DNA of 64,000 nucleotides, from the NCBI GenBank assembly GCA_021776025.1, contig JAJFGR010000012.1, positions 248,001 to 312,000 of the forward strand. The letters are read 5' to 3'. The notes beneath the pieces are model-generated. The model had not been told where the DNA came from and did no database searches. It worked only from the letters and a program-made list of their open reading frames with translations. Numbering within the stretch: position 1 is the first letter of the stretch; every line of letters begins with the position of its first letter. The translations under genes were made by a program, and so were the position numbers. The DNA comes from Alphaproteobacteria bacterium (GTDB lineage: Bacteria > Pseudomonadota > Alphaproteobacteria > Micavibrionales > Micavibrionaceae). Shown one piece after another: positions 41,468 through 49,793 of the stretch.

Positions 41468-42553
41468 CTACCTAAGCTTGAGCGTTGCCAAGCCTACCAA
41501 TGCCAATATCACAGCTATAATCCAAAATCGTATAACGATTGTCGGCTCTGACCAACCTTTTTTCTCAAAATGATGGTGTAGGGGTGCCATGGCAAAGACG
41601 CGTTTTCCCGTGAGTTTGAATGATACGACCTGTACAATCACCGAGACGGTCTCCAACACGAACAACCCGCCGACGATGGCGAGCACCAGTTCATGCTTGG
41701 TAATCACTGAAATTGTGCCAAGCACACCTCCCATAGCAAGGGAGCCCGTATCACCCATGAAGATCATGGCTGGCGGGGCATTATACCAAAGAAATCCCAT
41801 GGCTCCGCCGATTAGCGCGCCGCAAAGAATGGCCAGCTCGCCGCTGCCGATTACATAAGGAATACGTAGATATTCGGAGAATAATTCATTCCCGACGAGA
41901 TAGCTGATAAAGCCGAAACAGGCTGCAGCTATGGCGACAGGGACAATGGCAAGGCCGTCTAGACCATCGGTGAGGTTTACTGCATTCGATGCGCCGACCA
42001 TAACGAGCAAAGCCCACGGGATAAAGAGTAACCCGAGGAAGATGTAAGTGTCTTTCAAAACGGGGATAGAAACATGCTGGTTCAAATGCCCGGGCAGCGC
42101 GCCCATAATCCACACAGCGGCAACGCCGCCGATGAGGAGTTGGGCGAGAAGTTTAATTTTTCCGGGGAGGCCTTTGGTATTGCGTTTGGTGAGTTTTAGG
42201 TAATCATCGCCAAAACCGATTAGGCCGTAACCCACCATCACCATCAGAGATATCCAGATAAACGGGTTGGATAGATTCGCCCAAAGCAGTGTGGAGACTG
42301 TCACTGAAATGAGAATCATCAATCCTCCCATTGTCGGGGTTCCAGCTTTTACAAAGTGCGTTTCAGGGCCGTCTTCGCGGATTGGCTGACCTCCCTTTTG
42401 TAGCTTTTTCAACCAACGGATCATTGGCGGGGCAATGACAAAGCAAATGAGCAGCGCCGTCATAATCGCTCCGCCTGTTCTGAAGGTTAAATACCTGAAC
42501 AGATTAAAAAAAATGAAGTCTTCCGAGAGTGGGAAAAGCAAATGGTAAAGCAT
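41468..42553 (-). CDS. mraY: Phospho-MurNAc-pentapeptide translocase MraY
   Basis: 361 residues, ten membrane helices. Visible motifs are the TPTMGG region, [35 protein letters not shown] (catalytic Asp) and the [13 protein letters not shown] loop typical of MraY. It transfers phospho-MurNAc-pentapeptide to undecaprenyl phosphate to form lipid I. In most relatives murF lies immediately upstream; here the unrecognised 145-residue gene does, 22 nt away. Confidence 0.98.
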   Translation of the reverse strand: MLYHLLFPLSEDFIFFNLFRYLTFRTGGAIMTALLICFVIAPPMIRWLKKLQKGGQPIREDGPETHFVKAGTPTMGGLMILISVTVSTLLWANLSNPFIWISLMVMVGYGLIGFGDDYLKLTKRNTKGLPGKIKLLAQLLIGGVAAVWIMGALPGHLNQHVSIPVLKDTYIFLGLLFIPWALLVMVGASNAVNLTDGLDGLAIVPVAIAAACFGFISYLVGNELFSEYLRIPYVIGSGELAILCGALIGGAMGFLWYNAPPAMIFMGDTGSLAMGGVLGTISVITKHELVLAIVGGLFVLETVSVIVQVVSFKLTGKRVFAMAPLHHHFEKKGWSEPTIVIRFWIIAVILALVGLATLKLR

Positions 42554-42575
42554 AAAGTTTTAAACTTTCTAACTT

Positions 42576-43013
42576 TTAAGTTTGTGGAATCGTTCTAACG
42601 ATACCGGCGAAACGAATACGAAAGCGCGGACCAACATGCTTAAAAATCATGTAATCGCCCGGCGCAATCACTTCCGGTACAATCGCCGCCAGCCTTGCGT
42701 TACCGCTTGCTGCCCGGACGGCATCCGTTACATCAGCGACTACGCCAAATGATTGACCTGTGTAGATGCAATTGAGGTTCGCAATTCTGCGCGGTAAAGA
42801 CAAGCCTTTAGACGATTTGGTTTTGTTTTCCAAATCGATCTCCCATTCATTGGGCAGCCCGTTTTGCAAAATAACCGTTTGCTGACCATTGCCAGTATCG
42901 ACTAAGCCACTGACTTTCAACACCGAATATGGCGTTCGCGGCTTTGGTTGAACACTAACTGTTACCCCTGCGAGGCGCATTGTCCTCCAGTTTAGTTTAT
43001 TACTTCCCAGCAT
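42576..43013 (-). CDS. Orphan protein occupying the usual murF position
   Basis: 145 residues starting at ATG 43013 after a GAAGGAA ribosome site. No signal peptide, no membrane helix, no motif I recognise. Composition suggests a beta-rich domain, with the ending VIAPGDYMIFKHVGPRFRIRF and a basic KTKSSKGLSLPRR stretch in the middle. It lies in line with murE (24-nt gap) and mraY (22-nt gap), so it is co-transcribed with essential wall genes. It is far too short to be a remnant of MurF, and nothing in it resembles a Mur ligase. Function unknown. Confidence 0.75.
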   Translation of the reverse strand: MLGSNKLNWRTMRLAGVTVSVQPKPRTPYSVLKVSGLVDTGNGQQTVILQNGLPNEWEIDLENKTKSSKGLSLPRRIANLNCIYTGQSFGVVADVTDAVRAASGNARLAAIVPEVIAPGDYMIFKHVGPRFRIRFAGIVRTIPQT

Positions 43014-43037
43014 TATATTTCCTTCATCTCCTTAGGT

Positions 43038-44501
43038 TTAAGTTATTGACTCAGTTAATTCTTTTATGACTTTTTGCGCTTCTTCGACGTCGTCGAAATG
43101 ATCGGTATGATCGGCAAAAACCTGTCCTTGCTCGTGCCCCTTGCCGGCGATGACAAGTACATCGCCTTCACTAAGCTCTTGAATTGTTTTACGAATAGCT
43201 GCGCGGCGATCGCCTATTTCCTGTGCGCCGGTAGCCGCGGCTAATATTTGCGCGCGAATATCTGCCGGATTTTCCCCGCGCGGGTTATCATCTGTAACAA
43301 TGACAGTGTCTGCATAAGTGTTTGATATTTCACCCATAACTGGGCGTTTGGATTTATCACGATCCCCTCCGCAACCAAATACGCAGACCAGTTTTCCTGC
43401 CGTGTGCGGCCTGAGCGCTTTCAAGACATGCTCAAGTGCATCGGGTGTATGGGCAAAATCGACATAAACGGCGGCGTCTTTTGGATGGCCAACGACCAGC
43501 TGCAAACGCCCCGGCGCACCCTCAATTTTCCCCAGCGCCTCGATATAAGTTGCTTTATTTTCAGGGCCTTGCGCGATTGCGAGACCAAGTGCGCAGAGCG
43601 CATTCATCACCTGAAATTCACCAACCAGCGGCAGAGTTATATCTTTATGGGTACCCAGAATTTCAAGCTCGCATTCCTGTCCATGGGCGGTGGGTTTGAT
43701 GGAGATAATTTTTAAATCTTTGCCCTTATGACCGTAAGACATGACTTTCAAACCAGCATCAAGACAGACGCTTTCTAATTGGCCAAACATGGCTGAATCA
43801 GCATTTAAGTGGGCCCATTGGGCCCGCTGCGGGCCGGATTCTGATTTAGCAGGTAAAATTTCAGAAAAAAGCCGCGCTTTGGCAGCAAAATACGCATCGA
43901 GATTTCCATGATAATCGAGATGATCATGGGTGAGGTTTGTAAAACCAGCGGCTTCTATTTCAAGACCGTCGAGACGATATTGATCGAGGCCGTGCGAGGA
44001 TGCCTCGATCGCCAAATGTGTAACGCCCGCGGCGGCCAAGTCAGCGAGACCAGCATGCAGCGCGACAGGATCGGGCGTGGTCATCGAACCGGATTGAATA
44101 ATTTTTTCATCGCCTAACTGTGCACGCACGCCGAGCGTTCCCAAAGATGCAGCTTTATATCCTGCGGCTTGCCAGAGTTGCTGGACGAATAATGCCGTTG
44201 AGGTTTTGCCATTTGTACCCGTCACCGCGACAATGTGTTCGGGCTGCTTACCGTAAAATTCAGCCGCGAGTTTTGCGAATGCGTGGCGCGGATTTTCGTC
44301 GGTAATAAGCTCAACGTCTTTTGAACCTTCGGGGAGCTGCGTGCCTTCGACCGCGAGAATTACCGTTGCGCCATGCTCGATGGCCATGGGAATGAAATCT
44401 CGCCCATCGGATTTCGTGCCCGAGAATGCGGCGAAGAGATAACCCTCTTTCACTGCGCGGCTATCCTGCGTCAACCCCTTAAGCGCGGCTACATCAATCA
44501 T
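43038..44501 (-). CDS. murE: UDP-MurNAc-L-Ala-D-Glu--meso-2,6-diaminopimelate ligase MurE
   Basis: 487 residues. P-loop VTGTNGKTSTALFV, the FTNLTHDHLDYHGNLDAYFAAK segment, and the C-terminal DDNPRGENP motif whose DNPR form indicates meso-DAP rather than lysine as the added residue. The wall is therefore predicted to be the A1-gamma type. The ATG overlaps the ftsI stop (ATGA). The next gene downstream is not murF. Confidence 0.97.
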   Translation of the reverse strand: MIDVAALKGLTQDSRAVKEGYLFAAFSGTKSDGRDFIPMAIEHGATVILAVEGTQLPEGSKDVELITDENPRHAFAKLAAEFYGKQPEHIVAVTGTNGKTSTALFVQQLWQAAGYKAASLGTLGVRAQLGDEKIIQSGSMTTPDPVALHAGLADLAAAGVTHLAIEASSHGLDQYRLDGLEIEAAGFTNLTHDHLDYHGNLDAYFAAKARLFSEILPAKSESGPQRAQWAHLNADSAMFGQLESVCLDAGLKVMSYGHKGKDLKIISIKPTAHGQECELEILGTHKDITLPLVGEFQVMNALCALGLAIAQGPENKATYIEALGKIEGAPGRLQLVVGHPKDAAVYVDFAHTPDALEHVLKALRPHTAGKLVCVFGCGGDRDKSKRPVMGEISNTYADTVIVTDDNPRGENPADIRAQILAAATGAQEIGDRRAAIRKTIQELSEGDVLVIAGKGHEQGQVFADHTDHFDDVEEAQKVIKELTESIT

Positions 44502-46228
44502 CGCTCCTCCTTTGCAGACACAAACTGCTTGAGAGATTCACCGAAATGATTTTCAGGGGCGTTTTCGTGAGCGGGTGGAATACCAAGGATGGAGGCCATG
44601 GAGGCAATTACGCGCGCGACAGCAGGCGCGGCGACCCAGCCACCCGTGGCATAATTCCAAGTATGTTTTTGCCCTTTGGGTTCATCAACCATAATGAAGA
44701 CGGCATAGCGCGGGGCATCCATCGGGAAGACACCAACGAACGATGAGAGTTTCTTTTTGTTGTCGTACTTACCATCAACAATTTTTTCGGCTGTTCCGGT
44801 TTTACCGCCAACGCGCAGGCCTTTAACTTCGGCCTTTGAAGCGGTGCCATCAGTGACAACGAGGCGGAGAAGCTGGCGCATGCGCTGCGCCGTTTTGGCG
44901 GAGACAATACGAATTTCTTCGGCTTCGATTTCCTCGGTTTCTTCATTCATAACGAGGCTGGGTTTGACCAGATAGCCACCATTGACGATGGAGGACACGC
45001 CCGTGATGAGTTGGAGCGGCGTTGTCGAAAGGCCATGACCGTAAGATGCGGTGAGCGTACTGGCTTCACCCCAAGGATTGGGCACGAGGGGGCGAGCGAC
45101 TTCACGCACTTCGAAATCAAGCGGATCAAGCAGGCCGAGGTCTTTATAGAAACCTCTCAGATTTTCTGTGCCGACAGCTTGGCCCATCAGCGCTGCGCCG
45201 ATATTTGAGGAATACATGAAGACTTCGGGCACAGTGAGAATGCGATCTTCGGCGTGATAATCATTGATGGTGAAGCGGCCAATTTTGATTGGCTCGCTGG
45301 CATCGAAGGTTGTGCTCATCGGCAAATCGCGCGTTTCAAAAAACGCGGCGGTGGAGAAAATTTTAAAGACAGAACCCAGTTCGTATGCGCCGAGCGTGAG
45401 GCGATTGAACATGGCTTCCTTATTTTTTTTGCCGGGCGGATGATGCGGATTAAAATCGGGAAGCGACACGCCCGCGAGAATTTCACCGTTGGTAACATCC
45501 ATGATAGCCCCGGCCGCGGCAGGCGCTTCAAACTCTTCCATAGCGGCGAGAACCTCACGGCGGAGCGCATGCTGAAGCCGCACATCAAGGGTGAGCTTTA
45601 AATCACGCCCTTCGCTCAGATGTTTGTTAAAGCCGCGTTCAACGCCAGCAAGCCCTTGCGCATCGACATTGCTATAGCCCAGCATGTGAGCGGCAAGGGG
45701 CCCTTGCGGGTAAAAGCGTTTATATTTTTCTTTAAAATCGAGACCCGGCTCACCGATTTGCAACACTTCGAATTGTTGATCGGGGCTAACATTGCGCTCT
45801 ATCCATTCAAAGCGTTTTGAGCTTTGCAGTTTTTGCAAGACATCGCCGTATTTAAGATTTGGAAAAATTTGGACAAGCTGTTTGGCCGCACCATCAGCAT
45901 CGGCGATTAAATACGGATCAGCAAAAAGCGCGGAGGTTTTGAGCGTTGTTGCGAGCAATGTTCCGTTGCGATCCGTGATATCGGCACGGCGGATAATTGG
46001 CGCGGCGGATTTTTCATCCTGTAAGTTTTGTGTAATTTGGCCCGTATCGTGGGGGATTGTACGCCCCTGTATGACCGCGAGATCAAACGCGCGCACGGCA
46101 AAAACCATATAAACGATGATGAAAAAACCGCTCATCAGCACAAGACGGCCGCGCACAAGATCAAGCGCGGAGCTGCGCTCCCCTTCGAGCTTGACGGCGT
46201 TACGACGAATGCGCTGGGAGAAGATCAT
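44498..46228 (-). CDS. ftsI: Septal transpeptidase FtsI (PBP3)
   Basis: 576-residue class B PBP. One membrane helix (about 28-50), a pedestal (about 60-215) and a transpeptidase domain with SVFK at 286-289, SSN at 340-342 and KTGT at 476-479. It cross-links septal peptidoglycan with FtsW. Its ATG overlaps the ftsL stop by one base. Confidence 0.97.
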   Translation of the reverse strand: MIFSQRIRRNAVKLEGERSSALDLVRGRLVLMSGFFIIVYMVFAVRAFDLAVIQGRTIPHDTGQITQNLQDEKSAAPIIRRADITDRNGTLLATTLKTSALFADPYLIADADGAAKQLVQIFPNLKYGDVLQKLQSSKRFEWIERNVSPDQQFEVLQIGEPGLDFKEKYKRFYPQGPLAAHMLGYSNVDAQGLAGVERGFNKHLSEGRDLKLTLDVRLQHALRREVLAAMEEFEAPAAAGAIMDVTNGEILAGVSLPDFNPHHPPGKKNKEAMFNRLTLGAYELGSVFKIFSTAAFFETRDLPMSTTFDASEPIKIGRFTINDYHAEDRILTVPEVFMYSSNIGAALMGQAVGTENLRGFYKDLGLLDPLDFEVREVARPLVPNPWGEASTLTASYGHGLSTTPLQLITGVSSIVNGGYLVKPSLVMNEETEEIEAEEIRIVSAKTAQRMRQLLRLVVTDGTASKAEVKGLRVGGKTGTAEKIVDGKYDNKKKLSSFVGVFPMDAPRYAVFIMVDEPKGQKHTWNYATGGWVAAPAVARVIASMASILGIPPAHENAPENHFGESLKQFVSAKEER

Positions 46229-46704
46229 TAATCGCCCCCCAATTCATTGAGCAGATCACCGAAGGCTTTTTCTTTTTGTGGCTTTGCTTTTGGTTTTGAG
46301 GGAGCGCGCGGTTTTATGATGGGTTTATGGGATGGTTTTGGCGTGGATTGTTGTGCGGCTTCAAACATTACGGGCTGCAGCACCGGTTCATAACTCTCTT
46401 CGACTTGGTATTCCGCGGGCAAGGAATCCGGCAAAACCTCATCGTCTATTGTCATTTGATCCGGAGATGGAGGGACAAGATCAAGAAATTCATTGGCGAG
46501 GCGCTCAAGGCGATCGGGCCTGTTCAAGGTTTCCCATTCAGCGCGGAGCATGCGGGTTTTTTCCTGCTCGCGGTAAAGCGAAAGCTCAAGCGTTTCAAGG
46601 CGCTCTTCAGCTTGTTGAACATTTTGTGACGTGTGTAAAAGCACCGTGCCGGACAGGCCGGCGAGTGCAAAAATGATGAAGGTGCGAGGTTTTAGAAGCT
46701 TCAT
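46228..46704 (-). CDS. ftsL: Cell-division protein FtsL
   Basis: 158 residues. A short basic tail, one membrane helix (about 9-24), a periplasmic coiled coil (about 30-80), then an unusually long Pro/Lys-rich region (KPSHKPIIKPRAPSKPKAKP) before an acidic end. Sequence is poorly conserved in this family; the call rests on topology and location between rsmH and ftsI, with ATGA overlap to rsmH. Together with FtsQ it would activate FtsW/FtsI. Confidence 0.88.
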   Translation of the reverse strand: MKLLKPRTFIIFALAGLSGTVLLHTSQNVQQAEERLETLELSLYREQEKTRMLRAEWETLNRPDRLERLANEFLDLVPPSPDQMTIDDEVLPDSLPAEYQVEESYEPVLQPVMFEAAQQSTPKPSHKPIIKPRAPSKPKAKPQKEKAFGDLLNELGGD

Positions 46705-47618
46705 GTCACGCCCCCAGAATAGGTGGCGGCACGCAAACGCGCGGAGCGAGAGCGCGCGTTTTCAGCTGTTTCTTCTGGAGTAGGCTTAACAGCCTTGCGG
46801 CTTTGCAGCTCAAAGATTGGCGTGGGCGCTTCCGCAACAGGGGCATAGCGCGACACACCTTCACCGCCGGATTTTTCACGGAAGAAGCGCTTAACAAGGC
46901 CGTCTTCTAGTGAATGGAATGACACAACAACCATATTGCCGCCGGGTTTGAGGATGTTTTCGACAGAGCTTAAGGCGCGCTCAAGCTCTCCCAACTCATC
47001 ATTCACGGCAATACGAAGCGCTTGGAATGTGCGGGTGGCTGGGTCGATCCTGTCCTTCGATTTAGGAACACAAGAACGGACGATGTCGGCGAGCTGGCCG
47101 GTGGTACTAATGGGCGCTTCGCGACGCGTTTCTATGATTTTGTGAGCAATGCGGCGCGATTTGCGCTCCTCGCCATATTTGTAAATGAGATCGGCCAGAC
47201 CGGTTTCTTCTGTGGTGGCAAGCAGATCAGCGGCGCTTTGGCCGTTCTCAGGGTCCATACGCATATCAAGCGGCGCGTCAAAACGGAAGGAAAAACCGCG
47301 CTCAGACTGATCGAGCTGGAAGGAAGACACGCCGAGATCGAGGACGAAGCCATCAACTTTTTCGATACCGGCCTCGCGGAGCAAGCGCTCAACGTCGCCG
47401 AAACAGCCGCGCAGGAAGATTAAACGCGGTTCATTCATGGCTTCCGCGCGCTTTTGTGCATCAGGGTCTCGATCAATGGCCACGACTGTGCAATCGGCAG
47501 CATCCAACAAAGCCTTGGAATAGCCGCCTGCGCCGAAGGTTCCATCGACATAAACACCGCCATCCACAGGGGATAACGCCGCTAAAACCTCATTCAGCAT
47601 CACAGGATAATGGCTCAA
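46701..47618 (-). CDS. rsmH: 16S rRNA m4C1402 methyltransferase RsmH (MraW)
   Basis: 305 residues. The SAM-binding motif VDGTFGAGGYSKALL, the FVLDLGVSSFQLDQSERGFSF segment, and RDPDAQKRA are characteristic. The start must be TTG 47618: the product then begins (M)SHYPVMLNEVL, where HYPVML is the conserved family opening, and no ATG or GTG lies further upstream in frame that fits; AAGGA lies about 10 nt ahead. First gene of the dcw cluster here; no mraZ precedes it. Confidence 0.96.
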   Translation of the reverse strand: MSHYPVMLNEVLAALSPVDGGVYVDGTFGAGGYSKALLDAADCTVVAIDRDPDAQKRAEAMNEPRLIFLRGCFGDVERLLREAGIEKVDGFVLDLGVSSFQLDQSERGFSFRFDAPLDMRMDPENGQSAADLLATTEETGLADLIYKYGEERKSRRIAHKIIETRREAPISTTGQLADIVRSCVPKSKDRIDPATRTFQALRIAVNDELGELERALSSVENILKPGGNMVVVSFHSLEDGLVKRFFREKSGGEGVSRYAPVAEAPTPIFELQSRKAVKPTPEETAENARSRSARLRAATYSGGVT

Positions 47619-47624
47619 GCTCTT

Positions 47625-47806
47625 GAGTCCTTTTATTGAATCAAAACAAAGAGTTACGCAGAAAAATTCGAATCGGCCTGAACGTCAAAAGAGGCTTATG
47701 AACAAGCCTTGACTCTTCTAGAAGTACCAGAGAAGTAAGAGATTCGTCAATTTATCCGCCGAGTCGCACCCCGACTTGTACACATTTATCTTTTTGTGGA
47801 GGAATC
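47625..47806. promoter_or_regulatory. Seven GANTC (CcrM-type) sites in the dcw leader region
   Basis: GANTC occurs at 47625, 47638, 47670, 47711, 47741, 47761 and 47802, seven copies in 182 bp against an expectation below one. The region is the whole non-coding leader between rsmH and the 85-residue gene, so it should contain the dcw promoter. Dense GANTC sites are a mark of promoters controlled by CcrM and GcrA in Alphaproteobacteria. Confidence 0.65.
47686..47710 (-). terminator. Weak terminator-like hairpin downstream of the 85-residue gene
   Basis: Minus-strand AGGCTT / AAGCCT with a 6-nt loop is followed by CTTTTG. Both the stem (6 bp) and U-run are short. It could end transcription of the small upstream gene before the dcw promoter, or be fortuitous. 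Confidence 0.3.
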
Positions 47807-47822
47807 ATTTACAGAAGCTAAA

Positions 47823-48080
47823 TCATTCACAAATCTGTGCAGGAACTAAGAAATTTGTATCCCGGTTACCTACTTTCACCCGAATTACCAATCTATGATC
47901 GCCGGGAAGATTACCTAAGCGGACCACTTCGCCTGGCAGACCACGAATATCCGCATGAATTGGATAATTTTCAGCACAATCAACTCCGGTGCGCTGATGC
48001 GATGGACCATTGGGGAAAGGGTCGGAATCTGTCCTAACGTATACTTGTTGCCCGACTGAAAATTTAGTTTTTAGGCTCAT
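47823..48080 (-). CDS. Small hypothetical protein between rsmH and rnpB
   Basis: 85 residues from ATG 48080, opening MSLKTKFSVGQQVYVR. The pattern FSVGQQVYVR...LPGEVVRL...RVKVGNRDTNFLVPAQ resembles a small SH3-like or KOW-like barrel, but I cannot assign a family. The open frame extends 52 codons upstream into rnpB promoter sequence and is not protein-like there. No clear ribosome site. Divergent from rnpB. Confidence 0.6.
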   Translation of the reverse strand: MSLKTKFSVGQQVYVRTDSDPFPNGPSHQRTGVDCAENYPIHADIRGLPGEVVRLGNLPGDHRLVIRVKVGNRDTNFLVPAQICE

Positions 48081-48132
48081 GACAGCACAATATATCAAAT
48101 TATGTAAAAAATCAAAATTTCCAGCGCAAAAC

Positions 48133-48161
48133 TTGCGTTTTAGATGGAAAAACGTCATATT
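48133..48161 (+). promoter_or_regulatory. Predicted rnpB promoter
   Basis: TTGCGT (48133-48138) and CATATT (48156-48161) with a 17-bp spacer. The -10 ends 7 bp before the predicted 5' end of the RNA at 48169. Matches to consensus are modest; position is the main support. Confidence 0.5.
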
Positions 48162-48168
48162 GCGCTCG

Positions 48169-48551
48169 TCAGAAGATTGGACGGCCGCTTGCGCTCTATA
48201 TTTATATGGGGTGTGAGAGGAAAGTCCGGGCTTCATGGAAAGACGGTGCCGGGCAACCCCCGGGCGGCGCGAGTCGATGGACAGTGCAACAGAAAGTATA
48301 CCGCCGATGGCTGTTTCTCTCGAGAAAGCAGCACAGGTAAGGATGAAAGGGTGCGGTAAGAGCGCACCGCGTCTTTGGTAACAAAGATGGCACGGTAAAC
48401 CCCGCCGGAAGCAAGACCAAATAGGAACCGCATATGGGCATTTTCCGGCTCGTGGTTCGGGTTGGTCGCTAGAGCAGCTCAGTAATGAGCCGCGCAGATG
48501 AATGGTCGTCGCTTCTTCGGAAGTACAAAACCCGGCTTATAGATTTTCTGA
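48169..48551 (+). ncRNA. rnpB: RNase P RNA, class A
   Basis: Catalytic RNA that trims tRNA 5' leaders with the RnpA protein. The conserved core GAGGAAAGTCCGGGCT lies near 48218, and ACAGAAAGTATACCGCC follows the first domain. The 3' conserved block GCGCAGATGAATGGTCGTCGC and ACAAAACCCGGCTTA close the molecule. Outer helix P1 pairs TCAGAAGAT at 48169-48177 with ATTTTCTGA at 48543-48551, which sets both ends at about 383 nt, a normal length. Confidence 0.96.
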
Positions 48552-48561
48552 TATTGTGATT

Positions 48562-48595
48562 GGCCGTCTGGAGAAATTCAGGCGGCCTTTCTTTT
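48562..48595 (+). terminator. Intrinsic terminator of rnpB, shared with convergent ampD
   Basis: GGCCGTCTG / CAGGCGGCC (one G-U pair) with an 8-nt loop, followed by TTTCTTTTA, 11 nt after the RNA end. The ampD stop at 48594 abuts it, so the same hairpin may also stop transcription coming from ampD. Confidence 0.88.
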
Positions 48596-49079
48596 ACGAA
48601 GAATGGATGTTCGGCACGCCTGCCTTTGCCAGCCAGACCCAGTCAAAGAGTTCGCCGGGATCTTGTTTGCGGCCGGGGGCGATGTCGGAATGACCTAGGA
48701 TGGACCCAATATCGTGGCGGGACATGATGTCTTTGCAAAGGGTGGCGAGGGATTCCATCTGCGCGGGCGGAAATTCGCGATAGCCGAATTCATGGCCGGG
48801 ATTGACGAGTTCGATGCCTATGCTCGCGGAGTTGATATCCGTTTCGCCGTTCCACTCTGAAACACCCGCATGCCAGGCGCGTTTATTCTCATCAACCAGT
48901 TGATAAGTGGTGCCGTCTTCATCAATCACGTAGTGAGCACTGACTTCGGCGGCTGGGTCGCAGAGTTTTTTCAGCGCGGCTTCCGCGCTTTGCATGCCCG
49001 TGTAGTGCAGCACGATCATTACGGCTGCGTCATAGCCGATGCGCTCATTAAAGTTCGGTGATTTATATTTTGAATCCAT
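48594..49079 (-). CDS. N-acetylmuramoyl-L-alanine amidase, AmpD family
   Basis: 161 residues of the Amidase_2 fold. Zinc ligand region VLHYTGMQS near residue 25, AWHAGVSEWNG, a GIELVNPG strand, and GHSDIAPGRKQDPG with the second His and Asp. No signal peptide, so it is cytosolic like AmpD, cleaving anhydro-MurNAc-peptides during wall recycling. AmiD-type specificity cannot be fully excluded. Its stop meets the rnpB terminator. Confidence 0.9.
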   Translation of the reverse strand: MDSKYKSPNFNERIGYDAAVMIVLHYTGMQSAEAALKKLCDPAAEVSAHYVIDEDGTTYQLVDENKRAWHAGVSEWNGETDINSASIGIELVNPGHEFGYREFPPAQMESLATLCKDIMSRHDIGSILGHSDIAPGRKQDPGELFDWVWLAKAGVPNIHSS

Positions 49080-49148
49080 GTAACGCTTTTGGCCCTGCTC
49101 TCGAATTTATTTCAAGTAACACTATCTCAATCTTTGCGGGATAAGGAA

Positions 49149-49793
49149 ATGAACAATTTTTTTGGCATATTAGTTTTAACCTTTGCAGCGTTTGCGCTCT
49201 TCCTGTTTATTGGCGGGAAAGGCATGGCCCATAAGAATGGCTTTAGACTTGGAGGCGATTTGATGAACGAGAAACCTGAAGGATACCCAACTGCCGTGTT
49301 TGCTGGCGGATGTTTTTGGTGCACGGAAAGCGAGTACCGGGCGCTGGACGGCGTTTTGTTTACGCGCACAGGCTATATGGGCGGGGAGCTTGAAAACCCG
49401 AGCTATGAAGACATTACGACGGGTAAGACTGGCCATGCGGAGGTGATTGAGATCACGTTTGATCCGGATAAAACCACATATAAAATGCTGGTGGAGTTCT
49501 TTCTAACCAAAGCGCATGACCCGACGCAGCTCAATCGGCAAAACGTGAATGTGGGCACGCAATATCGTTCAGCGATTTTCCCCGAAGATTCTGAGCAAGA
49601 GGCCATAGCCAAAAAGGCGATTGAGTATATCGAAATGAATAACATCCATGACAGCCCGATTGTCACGGCCATTGAGCCCTATGGCACATTTTGGGAAGCC
49701 GAGGACTATCACCAGCAATATTACGAGAAGTATGAAGTGGCAAACGGCACACCGCATGTGAACGTGGTGATGAAGCAGGGCAAGAAGCGCTAA
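49149..49793 (+). CDS. msrA: Membrane-anchored methionine-S-sulfoxide reductase MsrA
   Basis: 214 residues from ATG 49149, with GGGATAAGG upstream; a 20-codon in-frame extension is not needed. An N-terminal helix (about residues 4-22, NNFFGILVLTFAAFALFLFI) is unusual for MsrA. The catalytic domain has the active site GGCFWCTE with Cys55, GYMGGELENPSYEDITTGKTGHAE, and the YHQQYYEK segment. It repairs oxidised methionine; the anchor suggests action at the membrane, probably facing the periplasm (inference). The TAA overlaps the TAG of convergent ileS. Confidence 0.92.
   Translation: MNNFFGILVLTFAAFALFLFIGGKGMAHKNGFRLGGDLMNEKPEGYPTAVFAGGCFWCTESEYRALDGVLFTRTGYMGGELENPSYEDITTGKTGHAEVIEITFDPDKTTYKMLVEFFLTKAHDPTQLNRQNVNVGTQYRSAIFPEDSEQEAIAKKAIEYIEMNNIHDSPIVTAIEPYGTFWEAEDYHQQYYEKYEVANGTPHVNVVMKQGKKR

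Noticed and set aside
42576-43013. Degenerate murF remnant between murE and mraY
   Set aside because: The protein lacks any P-loop or DDxYNxNP-like segment and has an intact start and ribosome site, so it is a different gene.
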